The notes under the pieces were generated by a model, which was not told where the DNA came from, ran no database searches, and saw nothing but the letters and a program-made list of their open reading frames with translations. Below are positions 25,927 through 33,327 of a stretch of 64,000 nt of DNA, in pieces. The stretch covers positions 35,267-99,266 of the forward strand of contig NZ_JAYGHH010000014.1 in assembly GCF_034931045.1 (NCBI RefSeq), read 5' to 3'. The first letter of the stretch is position 1, and each line of letters begins with the position of its first letter. The DNA comes from Nodularia sp034931045 (GTDB lineage Bacteria; Cyanobacteriota; Cyanobacteriia; Cyanobacteriales; Nostocaceae). The translations under genes were made by a program, and so were the position numbers.

Positions 25927-26706
25927 TTATACTAAATAACTCGTATTGGGAACTATGGGAAAGAAAGCATATTCATACCAAGCAGTCCAAATAAAACTTC
26001 TTATCCATCGTTGATATTTTTCAGGACTGATTTCATAGTTAAATTCTCCCTTAGATATATCAATAGAAGATAAATGAGAATTACAACCGCAACCGTGATG
26101 ATAGGTAAAACCATATTGAGAAGCGATGCTTTGCACTTTCATTTGCATAGCAAAAACTTTTCCGGCGTGTAACACAGCATCCCAAGAACGCTTGTGTACT
26201 ATATCTCGTTTATCAAATCGTAAAGCCCGTTCTTCAAATACATGGTTTCGGTAAATTGGGGCTAAATGTACATGATAGAAACTAGCAGGTAATTCATAGC
26301 CAAATTCTGCAAAAAGATCCATACCTATCAGTGCTACCTTTACCTCATCTGCATATTCTCTTCCCTGTGATTGCAATTTTTTCAGAACTTGTGCAAAATT
26401 AGGATAGCTATCAATTAAAAAGTCCTGTCCGTAAAATTCTAAGGTTTCATAACCTAGTTGTCCAAATAGCTGAGAAAATGCCGATTTCAAATGAGCTAAT
26501 TCTGGACGTTCATTGAATAAATCTACATCTCCATGCGCTAGTTTATATTGGAATAATTGCGCCATTTCCACATAACTTTGTGGGTTCTCAATTCCTATAT
26601 TTGCTACTCCGGCGGCAATATCTTGCCATATAGGAGGTAATTCCGCAATAGTAACCGCATTTTCTGAAGCAATTACGGCAATATTAGGAGCTTCAATAAC
26701 CTGCAT
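25927..26706 (-). CDS. Hypothetical protein with a His/Cys cluster
   Basis: A 259-residue soluble protein that I cannot place in a family. The first half is helical (LPPIWQDIAAGVANIGIEN, YVEMAQLFQYKLAHGDVDLF, LKSAFSQLFGQLGYETLEF). The second half has VHLAPIYRNHVFEERALRFD, then TYHHGCGCNSHLSS near residue 210. The clustered HH-CxC-xxH could bind a metal. A WIRSFIWTAWYEYAFFP region near the C-terminus is aromatic-rich but not a clear TM helix. The gene sits opposite in orientation between murT and gatD, with a dispersed repeat against its 3' end. This suggests insertion into a former operon. Function unknown. Confidence 0.7.
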   Translation of the reverse strand: MQVIEAPNIAVIASENAVTIAELPPIWQDIAAGVANIGIENPQSYVEMAQLFQYKLAHGDVDLFNERPELAHLKSAFSQLFGQLGYETLEFYGQDFLIDSYPNFAQVLKKLQSQGREYADEVKVALIGMDLFAEFGYELPASFYHVHLAPIYRNHVFEERALRFDKRDIVHKRSWDAVLHAGKVFAMQMKVQSIASQYGFTYHHGCGCNSHLSSIDISKGEFNYEISPEKYQRWIRSFIWTAWYEYAFFPIVPNTSYLV

Positions 26707-27094
26707 ACATAATCTCCATTTAGAGTTGTTGGGGAAAATTAATATTTAGTAAAATCAACGTTTTACTAATTTTAGTAGTTTAAAACAAATACAAAATAAA
26801 TTATATACTTTTTCAGTATGGTGAATATGTTACCAGAAAACTGTTACATAAAATACGAAATCCTCAAAGATGTGAGATAGTGATTCCACAGTTTTAGATG
26901 TGGGCAGAGTATAATACTTTAGCCAATGGCACAGTTAGAGATATACACCGGATAATTAGGGACTTCCAAGAAATAAATTATCCAGATAAACTTTAGCGAA
27001 GCGCATACCACTCCAGACACAGAGAACACAGAGTTATGAGGGTTTGAGAAAATTTTTTTAGTTGATAAAAATTATTAGTTATGAGTGAGGTTTT
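26707..27094. other. Divergent intergenic region (388 bases)
   Basis: It holds promoters for the 259-residue gene (minus) and gatD (plus). An AGACACAGAGAACACAGAG segment near 27014 belongs to the same dispersed family as segments near 28740 and 46200. No gene is visible. Confidence 0.55.
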
Positions 27095-27916
27095 ATGAGT
27101 TCGGAAAATTTAGAATTAATTATTGGTTGGCTATATCCCACTTTGATGAGTACTTATGGCGATCGCGGTAATGTAATTACTATCCAACGTCGCGCCCAGT
27201 GGCGGGGGTATAATGTCAAGGTGGTAGCGCTGGATCAAAATGCCACAGATGCTGATATTCAATCTGTAGATATTATAGTGGGTGGTGGCGCACAAGACCG
27301 TCAGCAAGAAATTGTCATGCGTGATTTGCAAGGCGCGAAAGCTGATGCTATGCGTGATCAAATTGAAAATGGCACACCGGGAGTTTTTACCTGTGGTTCT
27401 CCTCAATTGCTGGGAAAATATTATGAACCTGCTTTGGGACAACGTATTGAAGGTTTAGGTATCCTCGATTTAGTTTCTGTTCATCCTGGTGAAAATACTA
27501 AACGCTGTATAGGTAACTTGGTAATTGAAGTTACAGCTTCTCGTCTGTCGCAGGAACTAGCAGAGATGACGGGGAGTAAACCTTATTTAGTCGGGTTTGA
27601 AAATCACGGTGGACGCACTAAGTTAGGGAAAGTGGAAGCATTGGGGCGTGTAGTCTATGGTTTGGGTAATAATGGTGAAGATGGGACTGAAGGAGCATTT
27701 TATCAGAATGCGATCGCCACTTATTCCCACGGGCCGCTATTACCCAAAAACCCCTTTGTCGCTGACTGGTTAATTCAAACAGCTTTGCGGCTCAAGTATC
27801 AAGAAGGTATATTATTATCACCATTGGATGATAGTCTAGCTTTACAAGCCCGGTCAGCAATGCTCAATCGCTTAAAAGTCAGTTTACCAAATCCTGCCAC
27901 AGCTAAAATAAGCTAG
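27095..27916 (+). CDS. gatD: GatD-like type 1 glutamine amidotransferase
   Basis: A 273-residue class I glutamine amidotransferase of the cobyric-acid-synthase-like GatD group. It would supply ammonia to MurT for amidation of lipid II D-Glu. Visible: LIIGWLYPTLMSTYGDRGNV, IIVGGGAQDRQQEIVMRDL, and nucleophile Cys in GVFTCGSPQLLGKYY. The catalytic His lies in NAIATYSHGPLLPKNPFVAD. GFENHGGRTKLG is typical of GatD. It is followed 41 bases later by ccdA. murT is upstream on the same strand beyond an opposing gene. Confidence 0.9.
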   Translation: MSSENLELIIGWLYPTLMSTYGDRGNVITIQRRAQWRGYNVKVVALDQNATDADIQSVDIIVGGGAQDRQQEIVMRDLQGAKADAMRDQIENGTPGVFTCGSPQLLGKYYEPALGQRIEGLGILDLVSVHPGENTKRCIGNLVIEVTASRLSQELAEMTGSKPYLVGFENHGGRTKLGKVEALGRVVYGLGNNGEDGTEGAFYQNAIATYSHGPLLPKNPFVADWLIQTALRLKYQEGILLSPLDDSLALQARSAMLNRLKVSLPNPATAKIS

Positions 27917-27956
27917 AATGCTAATATAACAAGCATTTTCAGCTTAAAAATATTCC

Positions 27957-28697
27957 ATGCTGGAGACTCTACAAACACGACTTTACGAACTAGAACAATT
28001 TGCTAACAGCCTAGTATCTCACCAACTAACGCACCTTAGCTTACTCAGTATTGGGATTATTTTTACCGCCGGCTTACTCACAAGTCTTACCCCTTGTATG
28101 CTGTCCATGCTACCAATTACCATTGGTTACATTGGTGGTTATGAAGCCAAAGGCCGCCTCCAAGCAGCCACCCAATCAACATGGTTTGCTTTAGGTTTAG
28201 CAACGACTCTAGCAGGGCTGGGAATTATAGCAGCTTTTGTAGGAAAAGTCTATGGTCAAGTGGGAATTGGCTTACCAATTATTGTGAGTATAATTGCCAT
28301 TCTCATGGGGTTGAACTTGCTAGAAGCCTTACCTCTACAATTTCCTTCCCTGGGTGAAACTAATTGGATTTCCCCAGATTTACCGCCGGGTGTGCGTTCT
28401 TATTTCTTGGGGTTAACTTTCGGCTTGGTCGCATCTCCTTGTAGTACCCCGGTTCTAGCCAGTTTACTGGGTTGGGTTGCGAGTACACAAGATTTAATTC
28501 TGGGCGCGATTTTGTTACTATCCTATACGGCGGGTTATGTAGCACCCTTGATTTTAGCTGGGACTTTTACGGCTTCTATTAAAAAACTGCTAGAACTACG
28601 ACGCTGGTCTGGTTGGATTAATCCAGTTAGTGGTGTGCTATTAATCGCATTTGGTGTATTTTCCTTAATTTCTCGATTCCCCTTGGGAAGTTTTTAA
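27957..28697 (+). CDS. ccdA: Cytochrome c biogenesis protein CcdA
   Basis: A 246-residue polytopic membrane protein with about six TM helices. The two redox cysteines are in the expected places: SLTPCMLSMLPIT in the first core helix and ASPCSTPVLASLLG in the fourth. CcdA moves electrons from stromal or cytoplasmic thioredoxin across the thylakoid membrane to reduce apocytochrome c and its reductase. It is followed by ccs1, a conserved cyanobacterial pair of cytochrome c maturation system II. The spacer holds repeats. Confidence 0.95.
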   Translation: MLETLQTRLYELEQFANSLVSHQLTHLSLLSIGIIFTAGLLTSLTPCMLSMLPITIGYIGGYEAKGRLQAATQSTWFALGLATTLAGLGIIAAFVGKVYGQVGIGLPIIVSIIAILMGLNLLEALPLQFPSLGETNWISPDLPPGVRSYFLGLTFGLVASPCSTPVLASLLGWVASTQDLILGAILLLSYTAGYVAPLILAGTFTASIKKLLELRRWSGWINPVSGVLLIAFGVFSLISRFPLGSF

Positions 28698-28706
28698 TAA
28701 TACTTC

Positions 28707-28797
28707 AGGACTTACGCAAAAATCCTCTCAAACCCTTGTTCCTCTGTGTTCTCTGCGTCTCTGTGGTTCGTTATTCCGTAATTTGTGCGTAAGTCCT
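28707..28797. mobile_element. 91-bp MITE-like element with 12-bp terminal inverted repeats
   Basis: AGGACTTACGCA (28707-28718) is matched by TGCGTAAGTCCT at 28786-28797. The interior carries the CTCTGTGTTCTCTGCGTCTC segment of another dispersed family. It has no coding capacity. The terminal sequences resemble small non-autonomous elements common in Nostocales; a target duplication is not clear. Confidence 0.6.
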
Positions 28798-28815
28798 ATA
28801 CTTCCTTAGTGTTAT

Positions 28816-28933
28816 AAGTCCCTAAATTCATCTGTGGAATAAATTTAAAATCTAAAATCCGAAATCTAAAATTCCCAAGTCCCTAGATTCATCTGTGGAA
28901 TAAATCTAAAATCTAAAATCTAAAATCCAAAAT
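28816..28933. repeat. 61-bp tandem duplication directly before ccs1
   Basis: Two copies with period 61 (28816-28876 and from 28877) share AAGTCCCTA.ATTCATCTGT and an internal (AATCTAA)n heptamer run. They end 3 bases before the ccs1 ATG, so the repeat forms its 5' leader. Confidence 0.85.
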
Positions 28934-28936
28934 TGT

Positions 28937-30310
28937 ATGACTGTAGAAAATTCAGCGTCCACAGAATTAAATTGGTGGTCAGTACCTGGGCGATTCTTAC
29001 GCAGAGAGATTTTACCTGTACTGACTAATTTACGACTAGCGATCGCACTCTTATTAATTATCGCTGTTTTTAGCATCAGTGGCACGGTGATTGAGCAAGG
29101 TCAGTCACCTGCATATTATCAGTCCAACTACCCCGAAAGTCCAGCATTATTTGGTTTCCTGACTTGGAAGGTAATTCAGGTAATTGGGTTAGACCATGTA
29201 TATCGCACTTGGTGGTTTCTCGGTTTATTAATTTTATTTGGTACTAGTCTCACAGCTTGTACATTTACTCGTCAGTTACCAGCTTTAAAAACCGCCAGAC
29301 GCTGGAAATATTACGAAGAACCCCGGAAATTCCAAAAATTAGCCTTGAGTGCAGAACTAGATACCGGTTCCCTCAATTCTTTAAACGAAATTTTACAGAA
29401 TCGCCGTTATAAAATCTTTCAAGAACCAGAAAAAGACAACATCCTTTATGCGCGTAAGGGAATAATTGGACGTATCGGCCCCATTATTGTCCATGTGGGG
29501 ATTGTCACTATCCTCCTGGGGGGGATTCTCGGCGCGATGACTGGATTTATGGCTCAAGAAATGATATCTAGTGGTGATACATTTCAGGTAAAAAATATTA
29601 TAGATGCTGGCCCCTGGGCAAATTTCCAAAACCTCAAAGATTGGTCTGTGCGGGTAAATCGGTTTTGGATTGATTACACTCCCACCGGTGGAATTGACCA
29701 ATTTTATTCAGATATGTCTGTCTTGGATAAACAGGGAGAAGAAGTTGACCATAAAAAGATTTTCGTTAATCAACCCCTGCGCTATCATGGCGTAACATTC
29801 TATCAAACTGATTGGGGAATCTCCGCAGTTCGCATCCAATTTAATAATAGTCCCATCTTTCAGTTACCAATGGCGGCATTAGACACCAACGGTAAAGGAC
29901 GGATTTGGGGAAGTTGGATACCCACTAAACCCGATTTGAGTGATGGCGTTTCTGTGATTGCCAAAGACTTGCAAGGCATGGTATTAATATATGATTCCAC
30001 TGGGAAATTAGTAGACACAGTACGTACTGGAATGTCAGCCAAAGTCAATGGCGTAAATCTCAAAATAGTCGATGTTCTGGGAAGCACTGGCTTACAAATC
30101 AAATCTGACCCAGGAATCCCCCTAGTTTACACAGGATTCGCCTTATTAATGTTAGGCGCAACTATGAGTTATTTCTCTCACTCCCAAATTTGGGCGTTAA
30201 AAACAGGCGATCGCTTGTATATTGGTGGTAAGACTAACCGCGCCCAAGTTGCATTTGAACAGGAAGTTTTAGAGATATTAGATAACCTGAGTGCTGAATC
30301 TGGAGTTTAA
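28937..30310 (+). CDS. ccs1: Cytochrome c biogenesis protein Ccs1/CcsB (ResB-like)
   Basis: A 457-residue ResB-family protein. TM helices lie at about 30-50 (LRLAIALLLIIAVFSISG), 90-108 (WWFLGLLILFGTSLTACTF) and 170-195 (IGPIIVHVGIVTILLGGILG), with a last one at about 405-425 (GIPLVYTGFALLMLGATMSY). A large lumenal domain separates the last two. The His in GPIIVHVGIVT is the conserved heme-handling His. Together with CcsA it forms the system II heme delivery and ligation complex on the thylakoid. It follows ccdA, and the two probably function together, although a 240-base repeat-filled gap makes separate promoters possible. Confidence 0.95.
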   Translation: MTVENSASTELNWWSVPGRFLRREILPVLTNLRLAIALLLIIAVFSISGTVIEQGQSPAYYQSNYPESPALFGFLTWKVIQVIGLDHVYRTWWFLGLLILFGTSLTACTFTRQLPALKTARRWKYYEEPRKFQKLALSAELDTGSLNSLNEILQNRRYKIFQEPEKDNILYARKGIIGRIGPIIVHVGIVTILLGGILGAMTGFMAQEMISSGDTFQVKNIIDAGPWANFQNLKDWSVRVNRFWIDYTPTGGIDQFYSDMSVLDKQGEEVDHKKIFVNQPLRYHGVTFYQTDWGISAVRIQFNNSPIFQLPMAALDTNGKGRIWGSWIPTKPDLSDGVSVIAKDLQGMVLIYDSTGKLVDTVRTGMSAKVNGVNLKIVDVLGSTGLQIKSDPGIPLVYTGFALLMLGATMSYFSHSQIWALKTGDRLYIGGKTNRAQVAFEQEVLEILDNLSAESGV

Positions 30311-30344
30311 ACGCATACGCCTTTAGGCGTTCCCGCAGGGTAGG

Positions 30345-30370
30345 TACGCAGAGAAAAAACTTTCTGCGTA
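30345..30370. terminator. Hairpin between convergent ccs1 and queF
   Basis: TACGCAGA/TCTGCGTA, 8-bp stem with a 10-base A-rich loop, lies between the two stop codons. A TACGCCTTTAGGCGTTCCCG repeat segment precedes it (about 30315-30334). U-runs are weak, so terminator function is tentative. Confidence 0.4.
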
Positions 30371-30375
30371 GATTT

Positions 30376-30762
30376 CTATTTCTGATGACGCACTTCTACT
30401 ACAGTATGCACATTACCACGGGGAGTAAAATCTGCCTTAACTGTGACTTCTAAAGGATCGCAAGCAGCCACAAAATCATCTAAAATTTGATTTGCCGACT
30501 CCTCATGAGAAATATAGCGATCGCGGTAACTATTAATATACAGCTTCAAAGCCTTCAATTCCACCACACGCTGATCAGGCATATAGGTAATATAAATCGT
30601 CGCAAAATCAGGATAACCCGAAAAAGGACACTTACAAGTAAATTCCGGTAGAGAAATACTCACATCATAACGCCGACCCACACGCGGATTAGGAAAAGTA
30701 ATTAACTTACCCTCAGTAATCTCACGTTCACCATACTTCATTTCACCAGAAGAACTACTCAT
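30376..30762 (-). CDS. queF: NADPH-dependent preQ0 reductase QueF
   Basis: A 128-residue single-domain (type I) QueF. It reduces the nitrile of 7-cyano-7-deazaguanine to preQ1 for queuosine in tRNA. The T-fold signature is clear: EFTCKCPFSGYPDFATIYI with the catalytic Cys and Asp, VELKALKLYINSYRD, ISHEESANQILDDF, and DFTPRGNVHTVVEV at the end. Length is typical. It converges on ccs1 and is followed upstream by a dispersed repeat. Confidence 0.97.
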   Translation of the reverse strand: MSSSSGEMKYGEREITEGKLITFPNPRVGRRYDVSISLPEFTCKCPFSGYPDFATIYITYMPDQRVVELKALKLYINSYRDRYISHEESANQILDDFVAACDPLEVTVKADFTPRGNVHTVVEVRHQK

Positions 30763-30780
30763 CTTTTAAATCCAAAAAAA

Positions 30781-30822
30781 CTCAGCGTACCTTTGCGTTA
30801 ACCTTAGCGCCCCTCTGCGTTT
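30781..30822. repeat. Dispersed 42-bp repeat, inverted copy at 35207
   Basis: The reverse complement (AAACGCAGAGGGGCGCTAAG onward to GCTGAG) matches 35207-35247 with a few changes. It overlaps the last codon of the 135-residue gene, whose stop it provides. Confidence 0.8.
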
Positions 30823-31228
30823 AAAACCTCTCCTCATTCTTTTCCCAATCAGGACAATGAGCATCATCCCAACCATGAGGATGCATACCACAGACTAACA
30901 GATTACCACCATATACCTGACCGTGGTAATGCTGACAACCCATACAAGCCGCATTTTTTTCTAGAGTCGGTTCAACTCCATAAGGAAAACCAGAATCGCC
31001 TTCTCCCACCACATCTTCTAGTTCCCAATAGATTTCTAAAGCTGGGTCAGTCAGTTCCTGTAAATACTGGTCAATTTCAGTAGCAATAGAATTTTGTATC
31101 TGGTCAGAAAATTCTTCGCTGAGTTCAAAAAACACATCCACCATTTCAGTCATTCCCAGGAAGAAACGTTCTACCTCATCAGCCACGGTTTCGACCATTT
31201 CTGCTAAATCTTTTTGCCATTGTTCCAT
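30821..31228 (-). CDS. Conserved cyanobacterial protein with a Cys/His cluster
   Basis: A 135-residue protein. The first 75 residues are acidic and helical (MEQWQKDLAEMVETVADEVE, FFELSEEFSDQIQNSIATEI). The C-terminal part has a metal-site-like pattern: CMGCQHYHGQVYGGNLLVCG, MHPHGWDDAHCPDWE. Four cysteines with several histidines suggest zinc or an Fe-S cluster. The family is common in cyanobacteria but has no function that I know. Its stop codon lies in a dispersed repeat, so the tail may differ between strains. Confidence 0.75.
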   Translation of the reverse strand: MEQWQKDLAEMVETVADEVERFFLGMTEMVDVFFELSEEFSDQIQNSIATEIDQYLQELTDPALEIYWELEDVVGEGDSGFPYGVEPTLEKNAACMGCQHYHGQVYGGNLLVCGMHPHGWDDAHCPDWEKNEERF

Positions 31229-31368
31229 AAACCTAGGCCTTTACCGAATATAAACTTAGGCTTGTAGCACTATACTACATCCTGGGTAATGTCTATGATT
31301 AATTTTCTGTATCTAATACTATACCTATATGCGGCTGACTGCACATACACAAGATGAAAATTTGCTTT

Positions 31369-31755
31369 TTACTGATCCTTTTGCAAGTTTTTTAATTCTT
31401 CTTGCAGTTTTAGCACTTGTTCGCGCAAGTTATCAACATTATTATCTGCTGAAGAGTCTTTGACAGATCCCGCTTCATCTTCTTCTAAAATTTCAATGCG
31501 CCGGGGTTCAGAAGTCGGTGATTTATCTGGCGTTTCACTGGATTTTGGCGGCTGTTGAGCTTGTTTCATCATATCTTCAACGAAACGGCGGGCTTCTTCT
31601 GTATTCATTTCGCCCTTGGCTACCATTTCATCCGCCAGTTTTTGGACTTGCGATCGCAGTTCGCCCAACTTCCCTCCTGCTTTCTCACTTGCGTAAGAAG
31701 CTAACCCGACACCGAGGTAAAAAGCTTTTTGAACAATATCTCCAAAACCAGGCAT
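31369..31755 (-). CDS. Phasin-like coiled-coil protein
   Basis: About 128 residues from the ATG at 31753-31755, which has a GAGGAG ribosome-binding site upstream. The frame stays open further upstream only because it runs through the SRP RNA gene. The N-terminal half is amphipathic helix with Gly/Ala (MPGFGDIVQKAFYLGVGLAS, KLGELRSQVQKLADEMVAKG, NTEEARRFVEDMMKQ), like phasin-family proteins. A Pro/Ser/acid linker follows, then a coiled coil (NVDNLREQVLKLQEELKNLQ). Phasins coat polyhydroxyalkanoate granules, but many cyanobacterial members have no proven role. No PHA gene is nearby. Confidence 0.75.
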   Translation of the reverse strand: MPGFGDIVQKAFYLGVGLASYASEKAGGKLGELRSQVQKLADEMVAKGEMNTEEARRFVEDMMKQAQQPPKSSETPDKSPTSEPRRIEILEEDEAGSVKDSSADNNVDNLREQVLKLQEELKNLQKDQ

Positions 31756-31781
31756 TGCTGCTGACCGCTCCTCAGAAAATA

Positions 31782-31883
31782 GGGCGACCCGGAGACTACG
31801 CCTACTGTAAGCATCCCGTATTGCTGCTACCTTCCGGTTCTGACAAGATTTGGGCGTTACAGCCGCGTAGATCCAGGTCTGAT
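31782..31883 (-). ncRNA. ffs: Signal recognition particle RNA (4.5S type)
   Basis: The minus strand contains the SRP domain IV core TTGTCAGAACCGGAAGGTAG followed by CAGCAATACGGGATG. It folds into one long hairpin: GACCTGG (from 31879) pairs with CCGGGTC (to 31786), CTACGC with GCGTAG, and CTGTAA with TTACAG. A TATACT -10 box lies 7 bases upstream of the presumed 5' end. The ends are set by the helix and are uncertain by a few bases. SRP RNA binds Ffh for cotranslational membrane targeting. It lies between yciI and the phasin-like gene. Confidence 0.93.
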
Positions 31884-31916
31884 GCCAGTATAACACCAAA
31901 AGTCTGTAAGTGTGTG

Positions 31917-32183
31917 TTACTCCATCACAATTTTCCATTCATAAAGTTGATAAGTTACACAATCGTTCTGCACCAATGGATCAAGCGCTACAATTGCCTC
32001 AGCTTCATCCCTAGAAGCGGCCTCAAATATCAACATTCCGCCCCTTTCTCCAGCCCAATAACCTGTTTTAGCTTTGTGTCCTTTGGCAATCAAATCTTCA
32101 ACATAGGCTTTATGGGCGGGTACGTATTGGTCAAAGGTGGGTTTATCGACTTTACCGGCTTCAATTTTGACAAATAAGGGCAT
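31917..32183 (-). CDS. YciI family protein
   Basis: An 88-residue protein with the YCII ferredoxin-like fold: MPLFVKIEAGKVDKPTFDQY, VPAHKAYVEDLIAKGHKAKT, GMLIFEAASRDEAEAIVALD, PLVQNDCVTYQLYEWKIV. The His in AHKAYV and the Asp in ALDP are the conserved pair proposed as an active site in this family. The physiological substrate is not known. It lies directly upstream of the SRP RNA gene on the same strand. Confidence 0.88.
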   Translation of the reverse strand: MPLFVKIEAGKVDKPTFDQYVPAHKAYVEDLIAKGHKAKTGYWAGERGGMLIFEAASRDEAEAIVALDPLVQNDCVTYQLYEWKIVME

Positions 32184-32250
32184 TTATCTGGACACCTCTC
32201 AATTTTTAGTAAGTAGGTCAACCTAATTAAACATAAAACCTTGACGCTAT

Positions 32251-32283
32251 AGATCCCCGACTTCTCAAAGAAGTCGGGGATCT
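32251..32283. repeat. Perfect 15-bp palindrome with 3-base loop
   Basis: AGATCCCCGACTTCT (32251-32265) and AGAAGTCGGGGATCT (32269-32283). It stands between divergent genes, so it is not a terminator for either. It is a dispersed cyanobacterial palindrome or a strong RNA hairpin. Confidence 0.85.
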
Positions 32284-32371
32284 GGATATTACGTTTTTTC
32301 AGTTTGAGGTACTTAACTATACATATATATTTGTAATATTCTTGAGACTTCGCTGTTCAACATAAACTTAG

Positions 32372-32920
32372 ATGAGCCGTTTTTTTATTGCCCTGCTACC
32401 ACCACAGTACATCCAGGATTACGCCAACGAAATTAAGCAGCACTTCGCTGATCATTATGCCAGTCGTGGGGCGCAAAATTCACCACCTCATATCACCTTG
32501 CAACCTCCTTTTGAATGGTCTGATGCTCATGTTCCACAGCTAGAAGCATCTCTGAAAGAGTTTGCTAGTAGACAACAGCCAATACCAATTATGCTCAATG
32601 GTTATGCAGCTTTTCCTCCCCGTGTTATATACATAAATGTCATTAAAAGTCAAGCACTTTTAACTTTGCAAGCTGATTTAATGGGTTATGTTGAGAGTAA
32701 TTTAGAAATTGTGGATCAAGTATCTCAAACTCGTCCCTTTGCACCCCATATAACTGTGGCGTTTCGGGATTTAACAAAGCAGAATTTTAGGCTTGCTTGG
32801 CCGGAATTTGTCCAACGTTCATTAAATTTTGATTTTACTGCTGACAAGTTAACGCTGCTGCTACATGACGGTCAGCGTTGGAATATCAAGTCAAAGTTTG
32901 CTTTTTGCTCAAACCTCTAG
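32372..32920 (+). CDS. 2'-5' RNA ligase family protein (2H phosphoesterase)
   Basis: A 182-residue 2H phosphoesterase. The two catalytic HxT motifs are present: PPHITLQPPFEW at about 41-52 and FAPHITVAFRDL at about 119-130. The start MSRFFIALLPP is typical. Members of the ThpR/LigT family act as cyclic phosphodiesterases or 2'-5' ligases on RNA; which activity this one has is not evident. The C-terminus is followed immediately by a remnant of an invertase gene. Confidence 0.9.
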   Translation: MSRFFIALLPPQYIQDYANEIKQHFADHYASRGAQNSPPHITLQPPFEWSDAHVPQLEASLKEFASRQQPIPIMLNGYAAFPPRVIYINVIKSQALLTLQADLMGYVESNLEIVDQVSQTRPFAPHITVAFRDLTKQNFRLAWPEFVQRSLNFDFTADKLTLLLHDGQRWNIKSKFAFCSNL

Positions 32921-32976
32921 GAATTCTGGCAGTGATATGCTCGGTAGTGAGTGTGATCGCGTCTTATTTTAATTTG

Positions 32977-33252
32977 ATGAGGAACGGAACCACAAATCAT
33001 GGCGATGAAGAGTTTTTAGTGGCTGATTTTGGTGAACACGCGATCGCCATTGTGGAAAAGCGGTTAATTCCCGATAAATTTCCCGAATATTACGATGGTA
33101 AAAATGGTCGTCTCATTGGTAAAGAAGCCAGACTATATCAAACGTGGAGTATCGCCGGTTTACTAGCCGCTAAACAGTTTATGGATCACCCCGAACAAAT
33201 AAAACTCATCAGTTTTGCTGAAATTAGCGATAGTTTAGGTTGTAGCCTTTAA
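32977..33252 (+). pseudogene. C-terminal remnant of neutral/alkaline invertase (GH100)
   Basis: The frame encodes EKRLIPDKFPEYYDGKNGRL, IGKEARLYQTWSIAGLLAAK and an HPEQIKLISF-like end. This is the recognisable last about 70 residues of GH100 neutral invertases, which split sucrose. A full protein has about 460 residues, and everything before EKR is missing or replaced by unrelated sequence. The ATG at 32977 could start a 91-residue peptide, but it would lack the catalytic core. I treat it as a decayed gene. Confidence 0.75.
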
Positions 33253-33327
33253 TATTCCTCACTCCCCACCTTGCTACATTAAAAAACGTGTTTCTCCTGT
33301 TGAAAAAATCAATATAATGCTCTTATT

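Noticed and set aside
31756..31938. N-terminal 61-residue extension of the phasin-like protein
   Set aside because: It overlaps the SRP RNA gene; a proper start with ribosome-binding site exists at 31755.
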